Positions 1 to 9,369 of a DNA stretch of 64,000 nucleotides are shown piece after piece. Where the stretch lies: assembly GCA_030248225.1 (NCBI GenBank), contig JASANE010028981.1:1-64000 (forward strand), written 5' to 3'. The stretch's first letter is position 1. Every line of letters starts with the position of its first letter. Source of the stretch: Trileptium ribeirensis. Its lineage: Eukaryota > Nematoda > Enoplea > Enoplida > Thoracostomopsidae. Below the pieces are notes generated by a model, which saw nothing but the letters and a program-made list of their open reading frames with translations, was not told where the DNA came from and did not search any database. Position numbers and translations under genes: made by a program.

Positions 1-528
1 CAGATTACTTGCTATCGTTGCGGGAAACCAGGACATGTCATGCGTGATTGCCCGCATTCCGCACGCTATCCGCCATCCGCCAACAACGCGCCGCGCATCG
101 CTGAGCCTGTGCCAGTTTATGTTTCTAGTGCAATACGCCGAGAGCCAGGGCAGTATCAACCGAGGAACTATGAAGGAGCTTACCCGCGAAACGACAACTA
201 TTCTATGGGCCGTGGAAGTCCTCAACCACCGCCGCCTCGTCGATTCGAGACCGGAGCGAGGTGTCGAAATAATCCAGGATGGGATAACGGGGGAAATCGC
301 CAGAATTTGAACCAACCTGGATATCAGTCTAACCGTCCACCGCCAGGTTTTGTCAGTAATAATCGTGGGAACGGAGACTACACAACTAGCCGACAACCTG
401 CCATGTATAATAACCGGCCGGGACAGGCCAATGGATATCAAAGGGTCTCGAATGAGCGTCCTCAGTTTGACCGAGGCATGGGGCCCCAACAACAGTCAAC
501 CGTGCTCATGCTGCAGACAGTGAAATAG
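1..528 (+). CDS. gag: Gag-like nucleocapsid, C-terminal part (partial)
   Basis: Frame 1 is open from the first base, so the start is off the window. The first residues form a CCHC zinc knuckle (C-X2-C-X4-H-X4-C; cysteines in CYRC, then GH, then DC), the RNA-binding signature of retroelement Gag. About 140 residues rich in P, N, R, G and Q follow, a disordered basic tail typical of nucleocapsids. The frame closes at 526-528, but similar-looking protein continues in frame 2 just downstream, so the stop probably reflects a frameshift near 510-530. There is only one knuckle here. A cellular CCHC protein is possible in principle, but the pol-bearing context makes Gag far more likely. Confidence 0.75.
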   Translation, partial: QITCYRCGKPGHVMRDCPHSARYPPSANNAPRIAEPVPVYVSSAIRREPGQYQPRNYEGAYPRNDNYSMGRGSPQPPPPRRFETGARCRNNPGWDNGGNRQNLNQPGYQSNRPPPGFVSNNRGNGDYTTSRQPAMYNNRPGQANGYQRVSNERPQFDRGMGPQQQSTVLMLQTVK

Positions 529-1000
529 GAATGGTGGCGCAGTAGCTCGCCGCCGGTACCAGCTAAATTGTAATGCGTCGCAAACTACGGGAAACCGAGA
601 GCCTAGTCCAACCACTACCCATCGCTTAGAGGTGCTTAGTCGTGAACTCGGCATAATCCAGGGCAAACTAGGGTACAGCGCTCCGACTGGACGCGTGAAC
701 GCTATCGCGACTGCCGACGAACCGCAGTATGACGACGATGGATATTTGATGAACAGGAATAATGACGACATGGACTTTCCTGAGATGACGGATGGACTTG
801 TTGAGAGGCATCCGAACGTGATTACGACCGCTCCTTGAGTTGACGCCGCGTGTCTTCCTCGGAGTTGTGGTCCGTTCATTCCGATCGACGATCCTGAAGA
901 TAGGACATTGAATTCAACGCATGCCGACAATGAACAGTACTTGGACGAATTCACTAGCACTGTACATAGCACAGAAAATCTAAAATATCAAAAATAGGGT
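520..1000 (+). pseudogene. Gag tail / linker in frame 2, interrupted by stops
   Basis: Frame 2 carries plausible protein from about 520 to the TGA at 836-838 and on to the TAG at 997-999, after which the long acidic frame starts in the same frame. The piece at 632-838 includes a segment with VNAIAT followed by a D/Y/N-rich acidic stretch. It resembles the spacer between nucleocapsid and downstream domains in Ty3/gypsy elements, but I recognise no domain. Because the frame matches the 1,004-3,484 ORF, gag and the acidic region were probably one polyprotein, now broken by one frameshift and two stops. Confidence 0.45.
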
Positions 1001-1003
1001 TAC

Positions 1004-3484
1004 TTGGGAGCGGGATTATATATGTCATGTGTGGATGTACCTAGCGTAGGTTTCGAGCCACTTATATATATGTCTGCGAGCAAATTAGAGAGCGAACCGC
1101 GAGGCGCGCGACCGATCGATCACTCGAACTGTCCGGCCATGCGTGGGCCCGGGACGAACAAACGAAATTCGAATGTATTGGAAAGTAGTAATGGTAGTGT
1201 TGAGATTTGTGAAGAAATGGAAACTGGTTACGTTGAAAATTGTAGGTTGAGTGATTTTAAGAGAAATGATGATTTTACTGCCGGTAGTTCCCAGGAAATC
1301 ACCTCAAGGGGGAATTCCGGAACCCCCAGCTCGTTGGAGATGACTGAAAGGGATGTGGAAGATGATGTTGATGTAATTGAGCCATTGTTATTATTTTCCT
1401 CCTCTGAAGCTGGCCATCCGAGAGAGTGTGTGGAGAGTGTTGTTGATGATTATTCCGGCAGGGAAGCCGATGACGTTGATATGGCTCAGGAAGATATGGA
1501 TCAATTCGGGTCGTCGTGTGAGACACCCATGGAGCTTTTGGAGACCGATGGACGGTCAGGAACGATGGAGGCTGTGGCGTACGATGTTAGGGCCCTCTCG
1601 GAGTCGTCCAGTCCTAGTTCCGTTCTAAATTATAGGTCGTATGATGTAGTATGTAGGTCGGACCGCCGCGCGGGTCGTCCCTTGTGTGCGCGTGAGAATT
1701 GTGTGTCGTATGAACTTGCTGATATGCCTAGGTTAGGACGCGCTTGTAGTCTTAGTGAATTTATGGCGGATAATGATGGAAGTGAAGTTGATGTAATTGA
1801 ATGCGATTTCGAACAGGCGAAATATGCTATTGATGGACTTGAGGTGAAATTCCCGACCTCATTAGCAAGGGGTTCCACGGTCATTGGGTCCTTCCTTGAT
1901 GCTCACCGGGGCCGCCCTTGTTACCCGTATCCAAGCCGAGGTAGCAACGGGTTCGCGACCGCTTGCACCAATGAAGCGGGTATGATCTTGGGGGCTGAAA
2001 GTATTGCCCGGGGTCTGCCCAGGTACGGGAATGTAGATGGCGGGGTGGCAAATAAAGACCGCCCATCGCATTGTGAGGCTTCCGTTGCGCCAACCGTTGC
2101 TGAAGCGCGCAGTAACGTTCCCCACGTTGAGCTAAGTTCTTTCAATGACTTGCGTGTTGAATTTGATGTGGTTAATGATGTTGTTGATCAAAAAGGTAGT
2201 GATTTGAGGGAGTCGATTGAACTCCTATTTGAACATAACGGATCCGATGCGAGCGATGCGTACTGTACAAGCGATGCGAATGAGTGTTATCTAAGTCAGG
2301 GTACCCCACGGGAACAAAGTGATTCTGAGAATGAACTGGACCACGAGCGCGGGTATAAAGTAATTGTCGCACCAGACGATTCTGATGATAGCTACGACGA
2401 GTCCAGCGATAGCGAAGTTGATGAGGAACGCCTATTGAGTGATGAAGAGTTCTGGGCGAACTGGGAAGATCCTAATGCTGATTGGTACAGACGTGAGCCC
2501 ACCCCCGATGTACGAGAGTGGCACCGTGAAAGGGTGTGGGAAACGCGCCGAGATAATGCGTTACCGCGAGTACCATCGGACGACGGTGTTGATGTGAGCC
2601 TGCGAACAAGTCATTTGTTAATCGGCTCCGAGGACGCCGACAATACCGCCAGTGAGGATGAATCAAGTGAAACCACTGATGAGGATAGCGGTAGTAGTGA
2701 GCCATGCGAAATAGATGAGCCGAATGTCGCTCTTCTAGACAGCGACAGCAGTACTAGTGTAGGGGAGTATCCTATCGAAGGGTCGCCGTGTATGCGCCCG
2801 GGTAGCTTAGGTGAGTCCGGTGACACCTTGTCCAGTATTTTTAGCGATATCTTGGGATCCGCCGAAGAGGTGCCTTGTATGCCCTTGGGTAACTCGGATA
2901 GCCCACTCAAGAAACCTAAAATAACTGATGACGAATCCGTCGACGGGAGATCAAGTATGTCCCCGGGTAATTCGAAGGAGTCAGTAAGCATAATTAATGA
3001 AGCAAGGGACGCATGTATGGGACGAGCAAACTTTCTTAATTTTGTACGGGACGCTAATGACGAACGATTACGCCGACTGGACGAGCAACTGTCGAACATG
3101 TATGGACTTTATCTTACTAACGATATCCCGGTTGAACGAGGACACATTCGCCCACTAACCGCGAATGAACGAAATCGACTTGTTGGACCGGACGCATTGA
3201 TTGCCATTTCCACTGATCATGCCGAGACCTCGAACTATCAATACCCGCGCATTGAGGTGACTGAAACTTCGACCCCGTATGTAGCTGACTGCCTCATACC
3301 GATTAACTTTAGAGCAGGTGAGATAAATGCAGACTTTGGACAGTCCGCGATATTACAACCGCATGCTCTGTTCTACCGAAGAGTTGTGTTAGCCATGGAG
3401 CAATTAAACAACTTAAGCAAGCTTTTCGATGTCGTTTCGAATGTAGTGATAATGCCGCTCTGCAACGAGATTCCGCTATGCTGA
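1004..3484 (+). CDS. Long acidic Ser/Asp/Glu-rich protein of unknown function
   Basis: An uninterrupted 826-codon frame lies between gag and the envelope-like gene. It is strongly acidic, with many D/E/S clusters (around residues 450-490 and 540-570), and is largely of low complexity. I see no transmembrane segment, zinc knuckle or enzyme motif. The C-terminal 150 residues look more globular, with an arginine-rich helix-like stretch and an MEQLNN segment. The first ATG at 1,004 may not be a true start, since the same frame continues upstream through two stops. Near 3,420 the reading seems to switch to frame 1. Survival of such a long open frame in an element whose pol is broken several times is notable. 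The position suggests a Gag-linked structural or regulatory region, but that is inference. Confidence 0.6.
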   Translation: MGAGLYMSCVDVPSVGFEPLIYMSASKLESEPRGARPIDHSNCPAMRGPGTNKRNSNVLESSNGSVEICEEMETGYVENCRLSDFKRNDDFTAGSSQEITSRGNSGTPSSLEMTERDVEDDVDVIEPLLLFSSSEAGHPRECVESVVDDYSGREADDVDMAQEDMDQFGSSCETPMELLETDGRSGTMEAVAYDVRALSESSSPSSVLNYRSYDVVCRSDRRAGRPLCARENCVSYELADMPRLGRACSLSEFMADNDGSEVDVIECDFEQAKYAIDGLEVKFPTSLARGSTVIGSFLDAHRGRPCYPYPSRGSNGFATACTNEAGMILGAESIARGLPRYGNVDGGVANKDRPSHCEASVAPTVAEARSNVPHVELSSFNDLRVEFDVVNDVVDQKGSDLRESIELLFEHNGSDASDAYCTSDANECYLSQGTPREQSDSENELDHERGYKVIVAPDDSDDSYDESSDSEVDEERLLSDEEFWANWEDPNADWYRREPTPDVREWHRERVWETRRDNALPRVPSDDGVDVSLRTSHLLIGSEDADNTASEDESSETTDEDSGSSEPCEIDEPNVALLDSDSSTSVGEYPIEGSPCMRPGSLGESGDTLSSIFSDILGSAEEVPCMPLGNSDSPLKKPKITDDESVDGRSSMSPGNSKESVSIINEARDACMGRANFLNFVRDANDERLRRLDEQLSNMYGLYLTNDIPVERGHIRPLTANERNRLVGPDALIAISTDHAETSNYQYPRIEVTETSTPYVADCLIPINFRAGEINADFGQSAILQPHALFYRRVVLAMEQLNNLSKLFDVVSNVVIMPLCNEIPLC

Positions 3485-3978
3485 GTAGCATACTGGGTAT
3501 GGCCTCCCCTATCGATCATCGCGTAACTGGATTCTAGCTGGATCCAGTAGCTCATGCCTCGTTGGAACTTTTCATGGAACTGGTGGGCAAATGCGTGAAT
3601 GGCCACACGCTCCAGCAGGTCATGGAGAAGGAATTTGAGGCAGAATTGAGCATGTACCCGATGTGTCAGGAATGTAGGAGAAGTCATGCTCCACCGACTA
3701 CGAGTGTTAGTCCCTACTGTTATTTCATAGGTCACCATGGGAAATGGAACTATCAAGGTACTTTGAGCACCGCTTGCGCATATATCCGTATTGATGGGTA
3801 CATAATACCTAATTGGCGATACTACGTAGGTATTCAAACGCCCCGAATGCAGCGCTTTTCTCGCGCTGCAAACATTGACGCGCATGAGATGTTGGGTGAA
3901 GCGCCCCAGTTGCTCGAATGTATTTATAGAAATAAAGGTAATGAAGGAGTCCAACTACTTTTGTTCAGCATGCCATGA
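3418..3978 (+). pseudogene. Continuation of the acidic protein in frame 1
   Basis: Frame 1 reads as protein from about 3,418 across one in-frame TAG (3,535-3,537) to a TGA at 3,976-3,978. The open part from 3,562 has 138 codons, with a cysteine/histidine cluster (C, GH, C-X2-C, H over about 35 residues) that could bind metal, then aromatic-rich sequence. It belongs to no family I can name. Its stop overlaps by 4 nt (ATGA) the first ATG of the next frame. Most likely it is the C-terminal end of the acidic protein, displaced by a 1-nt indel near 3,420. Confidence 0.45.
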
Positions 3979-5213
3979 GCAACATGGAGTTTACCAACGA
4001 ATCCCATAGACGGGATCGTTTAGTATTGCTGTGTGCGCGTCTAAGGCTCTTGAGACGCCCCGCTAGCGTCAACCAGCTTCAGATTGAGTGTGGTATGACA
4101 ATCGGTGAGCATGTGGAAGTAGACTACCTAATTTCGGAACCGTGCACACTTCATCGCAATACAATTAGTAGTTCCGCTCAAGACAAAGACGAACAGATGA
4201 CTCTATCGATGGCCGAATGCTTGAAATCCTCTGAAGGAAACTCCGAAACTGACCCTCAGGAGGACCTCGACAAAGGAAAAGAATTGGCCGGAGAAAATCC
4301 CAAACAATTAGAAGGGGAAGTGGTGAATAGCGAGGATGAATCGGAGCCTCCCCAAAAGATGGCCCGACCCTCACCACCTGACCTGAGTAACGGCCTGGGT
4401 CACCCTACAGGCATGAGGAAAGTATGCACTATCTTACTACTACTTTGGCTCTCAGCTCTAAGCTCCACTCACGCTACGCTCTCGCCATTCAGCGACACCA
4501 TCTCGCGATTAGGTGTGTTTGTTAACCGTCAAGTAGGCTTTGTCATTGAACCACAGTGTTTAGTGATTACCTCCGATCAGACTACGCATTTGCCAGTGGT
4601 ACTGCAGCTATCACTTCGAGACTGGGAGCGCAAGTCAGATCCCTTCGTGAGCAATTTCTGTCCGCCTTATGAAGCTAACGGTTCCTGCCGCGCTGGTTGC
4701 TGCAGAAAAGCGAACTGCACGGAGTATCCGCAGCTGCACAACACTCTAAGTACCCTGGAACGTGAGTTAGACGACGCTTACCATGGCGTATTGGATACTA
4801 ACTATTACTCGCTACTAGTACATTCTTTTTGTGTGGCAAATGAGCAATTGTTCGACCTCACTAACAATCGCAGGGAAAAGCGTTTCGCAAGTCTAATCGC
4901 CACCGCAGCCGGCGCCGTTTCCGGTTTTCTGGGCCTGGGAATGGCTTTCGCCAACGGAGTCCATATTAATAATGTTCGACAACAGGTAACCGTTCTCGAG
5001 AAATTTATGCGCGAGACGAACGATGTCTCTTTCAGAAACACCAAGGCCATAAAACAATTAACCCGAGCTAACGAGGGTATCTACGCGTTTCTGCATCATA
5101 TCATGCAAGAGGTGATCTCCATGATCGAACAGGTTCGTTGTGCTGACCAGAAAGAGATCACGAACGTGCACCACCAATTAATCGACCACATCCTTCGAGC
5201 CAATATGCGCTAG
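3975..5213 (+). CDS. env: Envelope-like glycoprotein, surface part and fusion segment (broken)
   Basis: A 412-codon frame. Residues 1-146 are acidic leader sequence and may not be part of the mature gene. An internal Met at residue 147 (4,413) starts a classic signal peptide (MRK plus a leucine-rich core), so this is the more likely start. The ectodomain is cysteine-rich, with potential N-glycosylation sites (NGS, NCT). A furin-type site RREKR (residues 299-303) is followed directly by an A/G/F-rich, fusion-peptide-like hydrophobic segment and then heptad-like sequence, as in class I fusion proteins of retroviruses and baculovirus F-like proteins. The frame stops at 5,211-5,213, and recognisable protein continues beyond, so this copy is broken. 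It lies upstream of protease-pol. Confidence 0.75.
   Translation: MSNMEFTNESHRRDRLVLLCARLRLLRRPASVNQLQIECGMTIGEHVEVDYLISEPCTLHRNTISSSAQDKDEQMTLSMAECLKSSEGNSETDPQEDLDKGKELAGENPKQLEGEVVNSEDESEPPQKMARPSPPDLSNGLGHPTGMRKVCTILLLLWLSALSSTHATLSPFSDTISRLGVFVNRQVGFVIEPQCLVITSDQTTHLPVVLQLSLRDWERKSDPFVSNFCPPYEANGSCRAGCCRKANCTEYPQLHNTLSTLERELDDAYHGVLDTNYYSLLVHSFCVANEQLFDLTNNRREKRFASLIATAAGAVSGFLGLGMAFANGVHINNVRQQVTVLEKFMRETNDVSFRNTKAIKQLTRANEGIYAFLHHIMQEVISMIEQVRCADQKEITNVHHQLIDHILRANMR
4395..4412 (+). promoter_or_regulatory. Possible splice acceptor for a subgenomic env mRNA
   Basis: The bases CACCCTACAG end at 4,410, two bases before the ATG at 4,413 that opens the signal peptide. A pyrimidine-rich stretch ending in CAG just before a signal-peptide Met is what a spliced env message would need, as in retroviruses and errantiviruses. 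No donor can be identified because the leader is outside the window. Confidence 0.35.
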
Positions 5214-5435
5214 GCGGTACAAGCTATCATGGAGTCCATGCTGAGCGGCGAACTATCTCCTGCTGTAATAGATGTCGTTATGCTACGACAGTTATTCTCT
5301 ATGGACCCGCGCATCGCTAAGACCATCCTTATGCGAGAACCTAGCTTAGCGTACCAATTTGGTCGCGTTATGCCTGTGAGTGTGGACATTAGCAGCATTT
5401 CGCTTTGGGTTCATTCTGCAGCTACCATTACCTAA
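5214..5435 (+). pseudogene. Envelope-like glycoprotein, middle segment after a stop
   Basis: Frame 3 continues past the TAG at 5,211-5,213 to about 5,400 with sequence that fits the preceding ectodomain in style. Then frame 1 takes over within the 5,380-5,435 overlap. I read this as one in-frame stop plus one small indel in a formerly continuous envelope gene. No separate gene is needed to explain it. Confidence 0.5.
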
Positions 5436-7332
5436 ACGCAGCGATGTCCGACCTTATTTTCGGGTCTACAACACTGGTTGGAACGCTCCTGACACGCTTA
5501 GGCAGCTGAGACTACCGCTTCCGCAATACGCCGCCCGCTTAGGCCATATCCGCTTTGAATCATTGAACTTAGGACCATGCAAAGAAATGCAAGAAAAAGA
5601 AGGAATTGCTTTTTGCGAACCGCACGAGCTGTTGACCGACCACAGCACCAACTGCTTAGAATGGATCATCGCTGGTGAGCTCGTACCCGAGTCCATCACA
5701 CATGCATGTAGCAATCGAACGCTTATCGGCCCACTTGCGAACGACACCGCCATGCACACAACCATTCAAGGCGTTTTGATTAGGACTAGCGAACCTGAAG
5801 TCATACTGACTAATCGTAGGCAACTCACACACGTAACGTTAGGCAAGGCTATAAAAGTTCCGCCCAACGGGATTTTATGGTTTCCCCACGAAAATTATAC
5901 ACAATTGGTTATAGGATCCATAGTGCTGACTAGCATGTTGAAATCTGAAGAGATCACAATTAAATTTGGACCCAATATCACCATTGACCAGCTGTGCGGC
6001 CTCAAATTGAGACCTTTAACCTGGACCTCAGTCGACGATGCCAAGGCAACAAACCTACAAGTAGCTCAGATAGCTAAGAAACAAGTACAAAAGGTAGTTA
6101 ACTTTCCCGCTTTGGAATACACTGGACTCTCGCCTTATTTTATAGATACGATTATCGTCAGTGTAATTAGTCTGATCTACTGCATGACTAAGTGCAAGGT
6201 CTCGCCCAAGTACGGGTACTATATACCCGGATGGCTCCCTTGCCGAGGAAGGTTAATTAGATGCGAGAGTAATCCCAGGAAAGCAATACGATGGATTAAA
6301 GCGGATAGGGGAGGCCCGAGCGCACCACCAGAGGAGGACGTCACACCTAGTACCGCCAGAATGTCGCCGACCGACGTTTCGACTGTACCTTCGGGGTCGC
6401 CGCGCGTGTCCGTTGTGTCCAATCGTGCACCGCGTCGCTCCAACAGACTGTTGACAACACGTGCCTCGTCGGAAGAGGAACCCGTTTTCATAGAGGACGA
6501 TGAATTATTTGCTGCTCCCACTCGTGACTTACGTCGTGGACCCCGTCAGGGTATGTTCATCAGACAATTAAACACCATGAATGCCGGCAATACACCATTA
6601 CTCATAAATGCAACTATTCTTGGTACCCCAGTTACAACATTTGTAGACACCGTCTCAATTATGTCCCAAGCCGTAGCCGCCCTTTTAGGTTTATTCCCCC
6701 GAGACACGAACACTACCCGACTAGTAGCGGCTACACAACAGGAACTGACAATCAGCGGAGTGGTGAAAGCACCCATCACTATGGGGTCGCTAAGCACCCC
6801 ATGCGATTTCCAAGTAACTACGGACACCCCGTACGAATGCATACTGGGCACCGACTTCATGGCTTTACTACGGTACGTAGCCATAAACTTTAAGGACCGC
6901 TGTTTGGACTTATCAAACGGAACTGAGAACTGCTCGGCACCTTTCGCCGACCAAGGAGACTATCGTCTACCAGTCATCAATGTAGTATCTAGAAAATATA
7001 CACAAGCACCGCCGAACACAGAACTATTCATCAACGCGATCTCTGAGATCACTCAACCGCCCACTGGCCAAGCCTTATTTGTACCAGACCCTTTTATTAG
7101 GGACATCGCCATAGCTCACGCCTTAGTGCTCACTGGTCAACGCCTGATTCCAGTAGCAATGATGAACTTTGGGAACCTACCCCTTGCCATACACGCAGGA
7201 CAAACGATAGGACACATTGAATTGCTTGATGACAATGAGGTCGAGCTCTTATACGACAGCAACACGCGTCTACTCCAGCTCGGACCTCCTCAGCGCGTTA
7301 AACAATGTAACCGTATAGGAGTCGCGCGATAA
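5380..7332 (+). CDS. Envelope C-terminal half fused in frame to an aspartic protease
   Basis: One open 650-codon frame holds two parts. Residues 1 to about 250 are glycoprotein ectodomain with Cys and N-glycosylation sites (for example NRT, NYT, NIT). A hydrophobic membrane anchor lies at about 252-272 (near 6,133-6,195), then a basic Cys-containing tail. Residues about 300-385 are a Ser/Pro/Thr and Arg-rich linker. Residues about 400-510 match a retropepsin: a conserved hydrophobic lead-in, the active-site loop at 423-426 (6,646), and an ILGTDF motif at 488-493. The active-site loop reads DTVS instead of the usual DTGS/DSGA, so catalysis is probably lost. About 140 residues of a dUTPase-like or linker-like region follow; I cannot assign them. 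The TAA at 7,330 is followed in the same frame by RT sequence. A membrane anchor fused to protease is highly unusual. Confidence 0.7.
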   Translation: MWTLAAFRFGFILQLPLPKRSDVRPYFRVYNTGWNAPDTLRQLRLPLPQYAARLGHIRFESLNLGPCKEMQEKEGIAFCEPHELLTDHSTNCLEWIIAGELVPESITHACSNRTLIGPLANDTAMHTTIQGVLIRTSEPEVILTNRRQLTHVTLGKAIKVPPNGILWFPHENYTQLVIGSIVLTSMLKSEEITIKFGPNITIDQLCGLKLRPLTWTSVDDAKATNLQVAQIAKKQVQKVVNFPALEYTGLSPYFIDTIIVSVISLIYCMTKCKVSPKYGYYIPGWLPCRGRLIRCESNPRKAIRWIKADRGGPSAPPEEDVTPSTARMSPTDVSTVPSGSPRVSVVSNRAPRRSNRLLTTRASSEEEPVFIEDDELFAAPTRDLRRGPRQGMFIRQLNTMNAGNTPLLINATILGTPVTTFVDTVSIMSQAVAALLGLFPRDTNTTRLVAATQQELTISGVVKAPITMGSLSTPCDFQVTTDTPYECILGTDFMALLRYVAINFKDRCLDLSNGTENCSAPFADQGDYRLPVINVVSRKYTQAPPNTELFINAISEITQPPTGQALFVPDPFIRDIAIAHALVLTGQRLIPVAMMNFGNLPLAIHAGQTIGHIELLDDNEVELLYDSNTRLLQLGPPQRVKQCNRIGVAR

Positions 7333-7949
7333 AACGTAGTACAGGTCATAAACGACCAAAAGAAGACAATCGATACAGAACGATCCATACAGGTATTAAG
7401 CAAAATTGATTTTGGACAAACTACACTTAACCCCTATGAACTGAAACAACTGAAAACAACCATTTCCGAAAATGCCGACATATTCAGTGTACACCCATTC
7501 GATTTAGGAAGGTGCGGTGTACATCAGTACAGGATAATAACTGGAGACGCTAAACCTTCAAGCAAGTGCCATATCGCCTGGCACATTCGCTACGCGAACT
7601 CTTGATAGAGGAATTAAACAACATGGTAGAAGCAGGTCTCATAACACCTTCCGATTCACCTTGGGGATCTTCCATCGTGTATGTCACCAAGAGTGATGGC
7701 ACCATACGTTTGTGCGTAGACTTTCACAAACTTAATGTCGTCGCCGAGCGCGACTTATACCCGCTGCCCCGCATAGACGACATATTGGGTTGCCTAAGAA
7801 ACACTAAATTTATGTCTAGCTTGGATCTTAACAAAGGATTTTGGCAATTAGAATTAGATCCCGAGACTAACGAAAGGACCTCCTTTGTCACTGTCCACGG
7901 ACAGTACGAACACAATGTTTTACCATTCGGTCTATGTCAATTATCTTAA
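7333..7949 (+). pseudogene. pol: Ty3/gypsy reverse transcriptase, N-terminal half (broken)
   Basis: Frame 1 continues after the 7,330 stop with the usual gypsy RT lead-in (a helix, an ADIFS-like motif, then a TGDAKP-like motif near 7,550). Near 7,565 it shifts to frame 3, where 7,566-7,949 encodes the fingers and first palm motifs: PYRL, SPWGSS, DGTIRLCVDF, YPLPRIDD, and the catalytic motif A region (SSLDLNKGFWQL). The frame ends around the PFGL motif at about 7,940. The first catalytic Asp of RT is present. The break at 7,945 removes several codons normally found between PFGL and the second catalytic motif, so an active enzyme is impossible. Confidence 0.85.
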
Positions 7950-9369
7950 CGGGATTGGAGTGGGATCGATGTCTCATCTACATAGACGACACATTGTCTT
8001 TTCACCCACATTTGAACAACATTTAGCAGACCTGATCACTGTTTTCGATAGGTTCCGTAAGGCCAACCTCAAGCTGAAACCTTCCAAATGCCAATTTGGA
8101 CAGAAAAAATTAAAATACCTTGGACACACTATTAGCTCTGAAGGAGTTAAACCTGACCCCGAGAAAACAGCCGCCATAGATAATTACAAAAGACCTGAGA
8201 CACTCAAACAACTACAAAGCTTCTTAGGACTTATGGGCTACTATCACAAATTCATACCACATTATTCCGAGATTTGTGAGCCACTCAACGCCCTCCGTCG
8301 TAAGGAAATTGAATTCAAATGGACACCGCAATGTGAGCAAGCATTCGGAAGGCTACACAAAGCCCTAATCCAAGAACCGCTAATCATCTATCCGGACTTC
8401 TCCAAGCCTTTCATACTTCAAACATACGCTTCAGGATACGCTCTAGGAGCAGTGCTTTCACTAAAGACCGATAAAGGGACATTGCCTATCGCCTACGCAA
8501 GCAAATCATTGGTGGACTACCAACGCCGATACCCCGCTATAGAAACTGAGGCCCTTGCTATCAGATGGGCCGCTCTGCATTTTAGGCGTTATCTGCTTGG
8601 ACATGAATTCTATGTTGAGACTGATTATAAGCCGCTTAAGGTACTATTTGAAAGACCACCGCGAAATTCACGCCTAGCCCAATGGCGAAATGAGCTACTC
8701 ATGGAATTCGGTGGTTTCAATATTGAATATCGACCAGGTAATGCTAATGCCAACGCACACGGACTTTCCCGCTATCCCCGACATGACGTAGAATTTTCCG
8801 ACTCTGCAGACGAAGCCGAATATGACGCACAGGACCATCCTCGAATGGTTGCTGTAGCCGTAAAAGGACAGGATCGTAGCAAGGGTAAAGCTCCTGCCCG
8901 ACCACCGCGGAGACTTCCCACTGCGGAGGCTTGGAAACGACTTACCCGACAGTTAATGGGACTTCCCCCGGACGCTCCCGTTAACCTCCCACCCGAGTAC
9001 GTACGAGAACGCTTCTACCGTATGTTCGGAGGACCACGCTATGATCCTCTACCGGACCCAACGCGTTTCATTTTCTCCGTAGACATAGACGGCCCGTGGC
9101 CCGAAGGAATCGAGGTGCCCGGGAGGCGCTCGACCGCTCCCGGACCACCGACTGGACCGGCCTCAGCCCAAGAACCCGCGGCTGAGCCAACCCCTGGACC
9201 TTCATCGGCCCCCGGCCCATTCGTTAGGAATACGCCACCGCAAGAACCCCCGACTGCTCCGACTGCTGGCGCAGTAAGCGAAGGCTCAACCCGTGCCATT
9301 GCTGTACGCCTGACCCCACTAGACCCTGGACATTACCGACGACTGCTAGGAAGAGATATGGTGGTTTAG
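7946..9369 (+). pseudogene. pol: Ty3/gypsy RT C-terminal half, RNase H and proline-rich linker
   Basis: The YIDD catalytic box is present at 7,979-7,990 but in frame 2; the reading moves to frame 1 at about 8,000. Frame 1 then carries RT palm/thumb sequence (KCQFG near 8,090, YLGH near 8,118, FLGLMGYYHKFI near 8,222) and a Ty3-type RNase H from about 8,400. The first RNase H catalytic Asp, normally in a TDAS motif, is Tyr here (codon at 8,425), while the ETEAL and TDYKPL motifs are intact. From about 8,870 to the stop at 9,367-9,369, roughly 165 residues of basic then proline-rich sequence separate RNase H from integrase, which is much longer than usual. A continuation in another frame (about 9,352-9,518) suggests the linker was longer still. 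Confidence 0.85.
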
